Source: an uncultured Xanthobacter sp.
GTDB taxonomy: Bacteria > Pseudomonadota > Alphaproteobacteria > Rhizobiales > Xanthobacteraceae
NCBI GenBank assembly: GCA_937872325.1
Contig: CALMSN010000222.1
Coordinates: 1-46,055, forward strand
Length of the DNA: 46,055 bases
Direction: 5' to 3'
A program made the position numbers and the translations under genes. The notes beneath the pieces are model-generated. The model had not been told where the DNA came from. It saw nothing but the letters and a program-made list of their open reading frames with translations, and did not search any database. Positions within the stretch are counted from its first letter, which is position 1, and the number at the start of each line of letters is the position of its first letter. Below are positions 16,535-23,200 of this stretch, piece after piece.

Positions 16535-17121
16535 GGGGTCTCCTCCGGCTGAGGATCGCCCGGCAGGTACACGCCGCCGACAAGGTCATCAGGGGGCGGC
16601 GAGGCGAAATCCCAAAGTGGCGCCCCCAGTGCGTAGAGCGTCTGTGTCCAGGTGACGCCATAGAGCGCGACGCCCTGTTCAAGCGCGCGCACCGCGAAGA
16701 TCGGCCGATACTCGGGCTGCGGACTGAGTGCGGGGTCGCTGATGTCATCCAGCCCCCAGCGCGCCGTCTGCGGGTCATCAAGGACGTTGAGGATGCCGAC
16801 GCCCAGCGCATGCGCGATCTCGTCACGTTCGATCCGGCGGCCGCCCACCACCTGATCCTCCACGATGAGGTAGCCCGTCCACTCGACGATGCATTCGTAT
16901 TGGCCGGCGAGTTCGCGGCTCACGCGCACCCGCGTGGCTGCCACGGCAATCGTCGGAGCCCTGAAGATCTGCTTTTCGAGGAGGTCGGTGAGGTCGACCC
17001 GACCGGGATGGCGCACCACGTCCACTCCGGGAAACAGGGGGCCGAGAGTGGCGACGATGGCCTTGTGCGCGGTCATCAGCCGGGCATCGGCAAGGCGCTG
17101 CGCCAGGGTCATTGGCTGCAT
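16531..17121 (-). CDS. Phage protein of the Mu gp37/DUF1834-like type
   Basis: A 196-residue protein located between virion morphogenesis gpG and spike V, the position of Mu gp37/DUF1834 head-tail or tail-terminator proteins. Its features (LFPGVDVVRHPGRVDLTDLL, then APTIAVAATRVRVS and VEWTGYLIVEDQ) fit an alpha/beta terminator fold. The family call rests on position and general pattern, so it is moderate. It is coupled by a four-base overlap to V and a one-base overlap to the upstream gene. Confidence 0.65.
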   Translation of the reverse strand: MQPMTLAQRLADARLMTAHKAIVATLGPLFPGVDVVRHPGRVDLTDLLEKQIFRAPTIAVAATRVRVSRELAGQYECIVEWTGYLIVEDQVVGGRRIERDEIAHALGVGILNVLDDPQTARWGLDDISDPALSPQPEYRPIFAVRALEQGVALYGVTWTQTLYALGAPLWDFASPPPDDLVGGVYLPGDPQPEETP

Positions 17122-17615
17122 CAGCGCGCTCCCAGGGCGTTAAGCCAGTCTGTGGCAAGGTGGACGATGTCCCGCTCATCTGCGGCGCTGACGCCGACGA
17201 ATGCGCGGGCGGGAATGGTCACCTTGGCGGCGCGGACCACACGACCCAGGAGCCGGAAGACCAGCATCGGCGACTTGCTGGGTTTGATGATCGCGCCGAA
17301 CTGATGGACATGGGCGAACTCCCAGGCGGCGCCCACTTCGACCTGGTCGCGGCTGGCGATAAAGGCGAGCGAATCGCGCAGATGGCGCCCCGTGCGCAGC
17401 AGGGTCGATGTCCCTTCACGATTGGCTGGCCACGCGGTGCCGTCAGGGGCCGTCTTGGTCTCCTCGATCCGTTCCCGGGTCGAGGACTCCAGCAAGGCGC
17501 CGATGTTGGTCATCAGGTCGGTGCTGTCGGCATCGCCCATCCGGGCGAGCAGAGTTTCCGCTGCCGCCATGTCGGCCACGTCGACCGCGATACGCACGCC
17601 GCCGGCCGCCATCAC
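17121..17615 (-). CDS. G: Virion morphogenesis protein gpG
   Basis: A 164-residue Phage_tail_S/virion morphogenesis protein. The signature is LESSTRERIEETKTAPDGTAWPANREGTSTLLRTG, given here in two parts: residues about 43-58, then the WP and TLLRTG motifs; it is followed by VGAAWEFAHVHQFGAIIKP and IPARAFVGVSAADERDI. It helps complete heads or tails in Mu and P2 (S). It is coupled to the DUF1320 gene upstream. Confidence 0.88.
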   Translation of the reverse strand: MMAAGGVRIAVDVADMAAAETLLARMGDADSTDLMTNIGALLESSTRERIEETKTAPDGTAWPANREGTSTLLRTGRHLRDSLAFIASRDQVEVGAAWEFAHVHQFGAIIKPSKSPMLVFRLLGRVVRAAKVTIPARAFVGVSAADERDIVHLATDWLNALGAR

Positions 17616-18079
17616 CAGCCCCTCAGACGGTCGCGCGTCATGACGCGGTCTGGCGCCACAACCAGCGCCTCGTTTGGCGAGCCGGTCCCGCCCGTGACAC
17701 CGTCATCCACACCACCCGAGCCCGGAGACACGTCGAACGTGAGCCCACCGGCACCGGCGGCGATCGCTTCCAGTCGCTTCAGGGCGTCATCCCGGGCGTC
17801 CTTGACGCGTTCAGACGAGCGAGAAAAGGACAAGGCCACCCGGTAGAGCGCGATGTCGATCGCGTACGTCCGCAGGATGTCGCGCGACGCCGCCGACAGG
17901 TTGTCGAGCTCCGACGCCGTGTAACGGCGGAACAGGATCCCGTGGATGTCGGCGCCGGCGGCCTCGATCGCCCGCTCGACCCGAACAGTGTCGAGCGCGC
18001 CCGTCACTTCGTCGGCGCCCAGCAGGACGAGCTGTGCCGGATGGGCGGCCTCGATATCGGCGATGGTGGCATAGCTCAT
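17612..18079 (-). CDS. DUF1320 head-tail protein (Mu gp36 type)
   Basis: A 155-residue protein with the typical start MSYATIADIEAAHPAQLVLL, a middle VRVERAIEAAGADIHGILFRRY, and a helical C-terminus, as in DUF1320 of Mu-like phages. The family is thought to be a head-tail connector component. It lies 13 bases after acb2 and overlaps gpG by four bases. Confidence 0.88.
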   Translation of the reverse strand: MSYATIADIEAAHPAQLVLLGADEVTGALDTVRVERAIEAAGADIHGILFRRYTASELDNLSAASRDILRTYAIDIALYRVALSFSRSSERVKDARDDALKRLEAIAAGAGGLTFDVSPGSGGVDDGVTGGTGSPNEALVVAPDRVMTRDRLRGW

Positions 18080-18092
18080 TTGCGCTCGCCCT

Positions 18093-18323
18093 TCACCGCG
18101 TGACGTGCTTGACCGCCCACATGACGGCCTCTTCGATCTTGGTGGCGGCGATGGAGAGCTCGCGGCTCTGGCCGGCCGCCTGGATCAGGCTCAGGAACCC
18201 GGCGCCCTGATCCTTGATGGCCTGCATCTGCTCCTTCTCCTCCGCGGAGAGGACGCGATACTGGTGGCGCATCGCGTTGTTCACGGTGCGTTGATCGGAC
18301 GTGGAGCTCACTTGGTCGGACAT
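18093..18323 (-). CDS. acb2: Acb2-like anti-CBASS cyclic nucleotide sponge
   Basis: A 76-residue protein whose last 55 residues match the Acb2/Tad1-type hairpin domain: HQYRVLSAEEKEQMQAIKDQG, then SRELSIAATKIEEAVMWAVK. Conserved features include Tyr22-Arg23, Lys37-x2-Gly40, Ser53-Arg54 and Trp69. From established knowledge, Acb2 of Pseudomonas phage PaMx33 binds CBASS second messengers as a hexamer, and a Tyr and a Lys in the equivalent segments matter for binding. It is expressed with head genes; AAGGGA lies seven bases before the ATG. An in-frame extension to 18401 runs through a terminator and was rejected. A role blocking CBASS (and perhaps Thoeris-like) signalling is inferred from the family. 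Confidence 0.88.
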   Translation of the reverse strand: MSDQVSSTSDQRTVNNAMRHQYRVLSAEEKEQMQAIKDQGAGFLSLIQAAGQSRELSIAATKIEEAVMWAVKHVTR

Positions 18324-18341
18324 GAGGATCCCTTCGCTGCG

Positions 18342-18375
18342 AAAAAGGTGGACGGGGCGGCGGACCGTCCCGTCC
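18342..18375 (-). terminator. Intrinsic terminator between capsid block and acb2
   Basis: On the minus strand GGACGGG (reverse complement of 18369-18375) pairs with CCCGTCC (complement of 18350-18356). An inner CGG/CCG pair closes a TCCG loop, and a run of five T follows (18346-18342). This is the clearest rho-independent terminator in the window. It lies between the small capsid-region gene (stop at 18416) and acb2. Partial read-through would set capsid-region and downstream genes at different levels. Confidence 0.7.
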
Positions 18376-18415
18376 GGGGGCGCCCGAGGGCACCGTGCCA
18401 TCGCAGCGCGCGCTA

Positions 18416-18886
18416 CTACTTGGCCTCAGGCCAGTCGCCGGAGATGGCGCCCGCCTGGCGCAACTCGCCGTGGCGACCATGGGACAGTGCGATGGGATCG
18501 CCCGGGTCGTAGGACCGGCCGTCGAGCAGCACCCGCGAGGTCGCCAGGAATTCGTGGGTCGGCTCGGGGGCGACGGCCGTCGCCGCCCCCGACGCCTTGC
18601 CGCCTTTCCCCGCCACCTTCTGTGTCGGGGTGGTCCCGGGCGATTCCGACCTTGCGGAATCGTCGGGCGCGGCCTTGCCTGAGCCATCGCCCGGAGCAGG
18701 AGGGACGGGCGAACCCACCCCGCCCCGTTCGGACGCCGGCGGCCCCTCGGGTATGGAGTTCGGGGCGGCGGGCTGAACCCCGCCCGCAGCTTCGGCCGGC
18801 GCCTCCGCTGCGGGACCGCTACCGGCGCTGGGGGCCTTGCGAGCCGTACCAGACCGCCCCTGCTGTGTATTCTTGGAGGCTGCCAT
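18416..18886 (-). CDS. Low-complexity capsid-adjacent protein
   Basis: A 156-residue protein with a disordered Ala/Pro/Gly-rich N-terminal two thirds and a compact C-terminal domain (HEFLATSRVLLDGRSYDPGD, then PIALSHGRHGELRQAGAI). Similar small domains occur beside capsid genes of Mu-like phages. The start ATG 18886 is directly downstream of the capsid stop. It may be a head decoration or connector protein; this is inferred from position only. Confidence 0.68.
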   Translation of the reverse strand: MAASKNTQQGRSGTARKAPSAGSGPAAEAPAEAAGGVQPAAPNSIPEGPPASERGGVGSPVPPAPGDGSGKAAPDDSARSESPGTTPTQKVAGKGGKASGAATAVAPEPTHEFLATSRVLLDGRSYDPGDPIALSHGRHGELRQAGAISGDWPEAK

Positions 18887-18887
18887 G

Positions 18888-19850
18888 TCAGGCCACCGCA
18901 TTCTGGATCAGGTAGCCGACGTCCTTGGCCACCACGAGTTCCTTGACCCGCTCGCCGGCGCGCACCAGCGTGCCGCCCTCGAGGCCCATGTGAGGATCTT
19001 CGATGCGGCCGGCGACCTCAGCCCCGAACTGGGCCGTCAGGCCCCAGGTGATCCCCTGATCCGTGCTGGCCTGGGGGTTGATGTGGAGCGCGGCGATGTG
19101 CTTGCCCCACACCCGATTGAGCTGCGCCCCCTGTCCCTTGGCGGCCGTGTTCACGAACCCTTCGCCGATCAGCAGCTTCTGGATCTCGAACAGGTCCGCA
19201 AACTGCTGGCGGGTGAGGAGGCCATCCTCGGTGAGGCCCCCCTTCACGGCCTTGAGCAGCTTGGGGTGCCGGCGCAGCACCGTCCAGGCCGCAAACCCCA
19301 TCGTCACCACGTTGGGGCGATAGACCAAGGTGCCGTCGAGAGCGGACTGGATGACACCGATCGGGTCGGAATTCGCGTAGTCCGAGAGCTGCGATGTTCC
19401 GGCCAGCGTCACCCGGCGGCTGGCTGCATAGTTGTTGGGGTCCTGCACCAGGCCGGCGACGCGGACCTCACGACCGAGCTTGACGATCTCCATAACCCCC
19501 TCGACGGCACGGGCCTCGGGGTCGTAGGTGGAGGTGCCGGCAGCGCGCGCCGCGGCAGCTGCCCGGATGTCGGAGCTGGGCACCGGACTGTCGATGCCGT
19601 AGTCATTGACCTCGTCGGTCTTCTCGGAGCCGGTGAACTCGACCTGCCCGACCCGTCCGCGCCGCCCGACGCGCAGTTCCGGCACCGAAAAGCCCTCGGC
19701 GAGCGGGTACTCGGTCCATCCGAAGCGCTCCTGCGCAACATCCCGACGCGGCAGCACCTGGTCAGCGATGAGGTTGGCAGCGGGATTGCGATAGGCGATG
19801 GCGACGGCGGTAAGGACCGGATCGACGGTAAACGGACGGCGGGGGGCCAT
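18888..19850 (-). CDS. Major capsid protein
   Basis: A 320-residue capsid protein starting MAPRRPFTVDPVLTAVAIAY. Typical features are an N-terminal ANLIADQVLPRRDVA, a GWTEYPLAEGFSVPEL segment and a helix-rich C-terminal half with GFAAWTVLRRHPKLLKAVKG and RVKELVVAKDVGYLIQNAVA. It follows protease/scaffold and decoration genes, the usual head order. It is unlike Mu gpT in detail and belongs to the capsid type of other alphaproteobacterial and Pseudomonas transposable phages. An upstream extension to 20162 overlaps the decoration gene and was rejected. Confidence 0.88.
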   Translation of the reverse strand: MAPRRPFTVDPVLTAVAIAYRNPAANLIADQVLPRRDVAQERFGWTEYPLAEGFSVPELRVGRRGRVGQVEFTGSEKTDEVNDYGIDSPVPSSDIRAAAAARAAGTSTYDPEARAVEGVMEIVKLGREVRVAGLVQDPNNYAASRRVTLAGTSQLSDYANSDPIGVIQSALDGTLVYRPNVVTMGFAAWTVLRRHPKLLKAVKGGLTEDGLLTRQQFADLFEIQKLLIGEGFVNTAAKGQGAQLNRVWGKHIAALHINPQASTDQGITWGLTAQFGAEVAGRIEDPHMGLEGGTLVRAGERVKELVVAKDVGYLIQNAVA

Positions 19851-19881
19851 GGGAACCTCGGTTTGATGAGAGGGGCCGCCG

Positions 19882-20241
19882 TCAGGCGGAATAGTAGCCC
19901 GGCGCGATGTGCAACGGGATGACGTCGCCGACGGCGCCGGCGGCCAGCGCATAGCCGACGATCCGCACGCCGGCGCCGGCCACCGCCTGCACCGCGCGGC
20001 CCTGTGCATCGGCGACAAGCGGCTTGCCTGCGGCGACGTTGCCACCGCAGGTGACCTCGCCGAGGCCGACCATGAGAACGTCGAGCATGCCGCCGGCATC
20101 CGCCCCCAAGGAGTCGGAGACGCCCACCACATCTGCGGTGGCGGCCGCCGCCTGGGCGGCACCGCCGGCGCCGAGGACGACGATGCGATAACCTGCGACG
20201 GCGGCTGACGCCGGAAAGGATTTGATGAGCAGCGGGGTCAC
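19882..20241 (-). CDS. Capsid decoration (DUF2190-like) protein
   Basis: A 119-residue protein rich in Ala, Gly and Val, with an AGGMLDVLMVGLGEVTCGGNV core and the ending GDVIPLHIAPGYYSA, which resembles DUF2190/capsid cement proteins. It sits between protease/scaffold and capsid, the standard site, and overlaps the protease gene by four bases. Confidence 0.8.
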   Translation of the reverse strand: MTPLLIKSFPASAAVAGYRIVVLGAGGAAQAAAATADVVGVSDSLGADAGGMLDVLMVGLGEVTCGGNVAAGKPLVADAQGRAVQAVAGAGVRIVGYALAAGAVGDVIPLHIAPGYYSA

Positions 20242-20729
20242 TTGGCGCCTCCCTTGACGGCGATGACGGCGTCAGCCGCAGAGATCTGGACGCCCTCGGC
20301 CGCGAGCCGGGCGCGGTAGGCGATTGCCCGCCCCGCCAGCGCCACAGGCGTCTCGGCATCGCCGGCGTCGTCCGGGACTTCGCGGTGATCGAGACCACTT
20401 GCCGCCAGGCCCGCCGGCGTGACCAAGAGCATGGCTTCGACCTGGGCAACACCCTCGTCGGTCGCGCACATGGCCTCGAAGGCGCTACGCTGGGCCGGAA
20501 CGATTTTCTTGGCCTTCAGTGCGTCGCCGATCAGCGTCTCAACCCGGACCTTACGGCCTACCGCCTTGATGGTGTCCAGCTCGGTGGACACCGCGGCAAG
20601 CGTGGCAAGCGCCTGCTCGTGCACCGCCTTGTCCACTTTGGCCGCGCCGAGGGCGGCGATCGCGGAGAGGCATGCGGCGTCGTCGGCGGTCTCGGCAAGG
20701 CCGAGCGCCAGGGCGATGGCTTTGGGCAC
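20238..20729 (-). CDS. Z: Scaffold protein from internal start (Z type)
   Basis: A nested 163-residue product starting at GTG 20729, in frame within the protease gene (residue 169 of it). GAGGAG lies six bases upstream of that GTG, an unusually good ribosome site for an internal position. The segment VPKAIALALGLAETADDAAC then begins the helical scaffold part. Mu makes scaffold Z from within gene I in the same way. Start usage is inferred. Confidence 0.65.
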   Translation of the reverse strand: MPKAIALALGLAETADDAACLSAIAALGAAKVDKAVHEQALATLAAVSTELDTIKAVGRKVRVETLIGDALKAKKIVPAQRSAFEAMCATDEGVAQVEAMLLVTPAGLAASGLDHREVPDDAGDAETPVALAGRAIAYRARLAAEGVQISAADAVIAVKGGAK

Positions 20730-21233
20730 TGTGGACTCCTCAATGGCACCGGACGCGTCGGCGACGGCCGGCATGGCAAGGGCGGGGGCGGTGACGAGGG
20801 CGACCGAGTGCATCCAGGTCGCGGCCCCCGTCTCCGTGTGATGGAACGTGGGGGAGACGTAGCGATGGGTGCGGGCCGCGAGCACCGCCTGGCCCTCCGC
20901 CAGCCAGTCGATCCGCGTGGCGTAGAGCCCGTCCGGACGGGCGGCGAGCGCCTTGATCCAGCCGACCGCGTCGGCACGCTCCCCCAGCGCCGCACGGCGC
21001 GACGTGGCGTGGTCGAGGTCGAGTGGGATGTCGATGCCATCGGCAGCAAAGCGTGCAGCGAGGACCGCTGGGTCAAAGCTGTAGGTCCGGCCGTCCCGGG
21101 TCCGGACCTCGCCAGCCGGCGCGATCTTGATTTCAGACGGCAGCGCTCCGCCAGCAGCCAGATCGGCCACCTCCCCGGCGATGACGCCGGTGGCATAGCA
21201 GGACTGCGTCCGGGGCTGGTGTCGGTGCGGCAT
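20238..21233 (-). CDS. I: Prohead protease / scaffold (Mu gpI family)
   Basis: A 331-residue Mu_I protease. The N-terminal domain includes IKIAPAGEVRTRDGRTYSFD, LDLDHATSRRAALGERADAV with the candidate catalytic His in DHAT, and a RYVSPTFHHTETG segment, followed by MHSVALVTAPALAMPAV. The C-terminal part is a helical scaffold. Self-cleavage and cleavage of head proteins occur during maturation in the family. It starts a head operon and has a dyad about 44 bases upstream of its start. Confidence 0.9.
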   Translation of the reverse strand: MPHRHQPRTQSCYATGVIAGEVADLAAGGALPSEIKIAPAGEVRTRDGRTYSFDPAVLAARFAADGIDIPLDLDHATSRRAALGERADAVGWIKALAARPDGLYATRIDWLAEGQAVLAARTHRYVSPTFHHTETGAATWMHSVALVTAPALAMPAVADASGAIEESTVPKAIALALGLAETADDAACLSAIAALGAAKVDKAVHEQALATLAAVSTELDTIKAVGRKVRVETLIGDALKAKKIVPAQRSAFEAMCATDEGVAQVEAMLLVTPAGLAASGLDHREVPDDAGDAETPVALAGRAIAYRARLAAEGVQISAADAVIAVKGGAK

Positions 21234-21265
21234 GGGGCGACACTAGGCCCGCCGCACCCCTGCTT

Positions 21266-21287
21266 CCCGGTGACACCCGTCACCGGG
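21266..21287. promoter_or_regulatory. Dyad CCCGGTGAC-ACCC-GTCACCGGG upstream of protease gene
   Basis: A perfect 9-bp inverted repeat with four-base spacer, centred at 21276.5. It is about 32 bases upstream (minus direction) of a weak -10-like CCTAGT (21247-21242) and 43 bases upstream of the protease start. The core GGTGAC-N4-GTCACC recurs at 7700-7713 and, degenerate, at 29769-29784. Mor/C-family activators bind dyads just upstream of -35, so an activator site for a late promoter is inferred. Confidence 0.5.
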
Positions 21288-21350
21288 GCGTCTGCGGCTG
21301 TCGCGCCGGTCTCGCGTGGACTGCGCGATCATTACCCGCACAATCGCGAA

Positions 21351-21368
21351 GTTAAAGGCCCATTTAAC
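21351..21368. repeat. Inverted repeat GTTAAA-N6-TTTAAC
   Basis: Arms at 21351-21356 and 21363-21368 are perfect and AT-rich against a GC-rich background, in the 222-base gap between the Cys-rich gene and the protease gene. It could be an operator or part of a promoter. No protein partner is evident. Confidence 0.35.
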
Positions 21369-21455
21369 GCCGTGGGCGGCTGATCAGTCTTGCTGGCGAC
21401 GTCGCCCGCGCCCCGGCGCAGATCGGCCGCCAGACGCGCTTATTATCAATCTTGC

Positions 21456-21725
21456 TCAGTCTCCCTCCGGAGCCGGGCGCCGATCTGCGAAGTATGGCGG
21501 CAGGAGCCGGGTGCGGCAGCCCTTGGGCAGGAGGTGGGATCCTGTATTGCTGTAGCTGTAGGGACAGTCCCTGGTCAGGTCGTGGATGACGTCGCTGAGG
21601 GCGGCGTCCGCTCCATATCGCTCGGCGAGCCGGGCAAGGCGCATCCGGCCTCGCCGGCCGCAGCGGTCGCATGCGAGCCGGACCCAGATCGAAGGATGGT
21701 TGACGAGGGCATTCTCGGCGGCCAT
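21456..21725 (-). CDS. Small Cys-rich accessory protein in the MuF-protease gap
   Basis: An 89-residue protein, MAAENALVNHPSIWVRLACD..., with a CDRCGRRG zinc-finger-like knuckle (Cys19, Cys22) and two later cysteines (about 54 and 69). It resembles small zinc-binding proteins common in alphaproteobacterial prophages. It is not tightly coupled: 118 bases separate it from MuF and 222 from the protease gene. In Pseudomonas D3112/B3-type phages this gap holds anti-CRISPR genes. The function is unknown. Confidence 0.7.
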   Translation of the reverse strand: MAAENALVNHPSIWVRLACDRCGRRGRMRLARLAERYGADAALSDVIHDLTRDCPYSYSNTGSHLLPKGCRTRLLPPYFADRRPAPEGD

Positions 21726-21842
21726 CCGCCATATGTAGCCCGTTGCCCCGCAGCAGGCGATGATCTATTTTCCCAGGCGTGGCGGGGAACCACTGCCTTA
21801 CGGCACCGTCCCGCACTGAGGGGCAACCCAGGTGGGGAGGGG

Positions 21843-23195
21843 TTACGGCCTCCCCTCCGCCACAGCGCCTGCCGCCCGGATCGCGTCGCCATCCTCCCGC
21901 TGCCCGGCGAGGTACTTCTCCGGTGCCCGCATCATGGTGGCGACCCGATAGCCGCCCTTTCCGTCGGGCGCGAGGATCAGGTAAGTCCATTTCGCGTCGT
22001 CCGCGATCCGCATCATGATCTGGAGCGCGCCGTCGCGCCTGCGCCGCCGCACCTCACCGCGCTCGATGAGCTCCTGGATCTGCGCCCATTGCCACGCTGC
22101 CATGTGGTGGCCGGAATTATGCGCGACCGAAAAATCCGTCGCCGTCACCACCGTCCGCCCCGGCGCGAGCGTGCTCACCAGGTCGTCGGGGAGCACGGCG
22201 ATCGGCATCGGCGCATCATCCCAGACCCTCAGATAGGCCGCCGGGTCCGCCCGGTCCGCCTTGCTCAGCGCCGACCATTGTGCCTCCCGGCGCTGTGCCC
22301 GCCAGATGAAGCTCTCGAACCCGGGAGATCCGACCTGTCGCTGCACCATTGCGCGGGCCACCGCTGGCGGCTGCTCGATCAGGCGGTCCACAAGCTGCTG
22401 GCCAAGTGTCTTGGCTCGGCCGATACCGGGATTCGTGTGCCAACCAGGATCGATCCCCCTCGGGACCATCGTGCGCTCGCCGGTCCGCCGGTTGACGTAG
22501 GGCCGCGCATCTTCGGGCGGTGCGGCGTCGGTGTACCAGATCCCGTCCGCGCCACGCGCGGCGTCGAGGTAGCGATCCCGCTGGCTCAGGGAGATCTGCC
22601 TCACCGCGCATTTGCAGCCCCAGCCATTGGGCGGAAACATCCAGCGCCAGGCCGGATCATCCACCGGCAGGATGACGCCGACGAACCGCAGATGGTCCGC
22701 ACGCGGCTCTGCCGATGTGGTGCGGACATATAGGAAATACGGCAGCGCCGCCTTCGTACGCTGCGCTCTCTCCCATTGGCCCGCCGCACGGGCGGAGCGC
22801 ATGTTGCTCCAGAAGGTGGTCTCCAGCCTGCGAGCCTGCGAGAAGTCCACCCGCTTGACGCGCCCGCTTTTCGGGTCCGCCACGTCCCGCGGCCCCCACC
22901 AGCCGAGCGGGGTGAGGCGCCGGAGCATCTCCTCCCGGAAGGCTTCGAAGCCCTTGCCCTCGGCGATCGCCTTGTCGATGCCGGCCCGGAATTCGGAGAG
23001 CACCTTGGCGTCGATGACGCCCGCGACCGTGAACGCGTGCGCGTGCTCCTCGCCCCAGACGTCCCGCCAGTCGAAATTCGGAGCCAGCTCCTTGCGCCGG
23101 AAAAAATCCAGCACCTCCGGGGGAGCATCCATGCCCTTGCGGACCGCGCCAGCGAGAGCCGCAAGGAGGAGGGCGAAGATCTGGCGTCGGCGCAC
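21843..23195 (-). CDS. F: MuF head morphogenesis protein with C-terminal nuclease-like domain
   Basis: A 450-residue protein. The N-terminal MuF/SPP1 gp7 region includes DAPPEVLDFFRRKELAPNFD, RRLETTFWSNMRSARAAGQW and the PPNGWGCKCAVRQIS motif. The C-terminal part (about 330-440) carries FSVAHNSGHHMAAWQWAQIQ, ELIERGEVRRRRRDG and WTYLILAPDGKGGYRVATM, which resembles the PBECR barnase/RelE-like nuclease domains fused to MuF proteins. The start is GTG 23195; ATG 23132 (MDAPPEV) is an alternative. It follows the portal gene. Confidence 0.82.
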   Translation of the reverse strand: MRRRQIFALLLAALAGAVRKGMDAPPEVLDFFRRKELAPNFDWRDVWGEEHAHAFTVAGVIDAKVLSEFRAGIDKAIAEGKGFEAFREEMLRRLTPLGWWGPRDVADPKSGRVKRVDFSQARRLETTFWSNMRSARAAGQWERAQRTKAALPYFLYVRTTSAEPRADHLRFVGVILPVDDPAWRWMFPPNGWGCKCAVRQISLSQRDRYLDAARGADGIWYTDAAPPEDARPYVNRRTGERTMVPRGIDPGWHTNPGIGRAKTLGQQLVDRLIEQPPAVARAMVQRQVGSPGFESFIWRAQRREAQWSALSKADRADPAAYLRVWDDAPMPIAVLPDDLVSTLAPGRTVVTATDFSVAHNSGHHMAAWQWAQIQELIERGEVRRRRRDGALQIMMRIADDAKWTYLILAPDGKGGYRVATMMRAPEKYLAGQREDGDAIRAAGAVAEGRP

Positions 23196-23200
23196 GGGGG

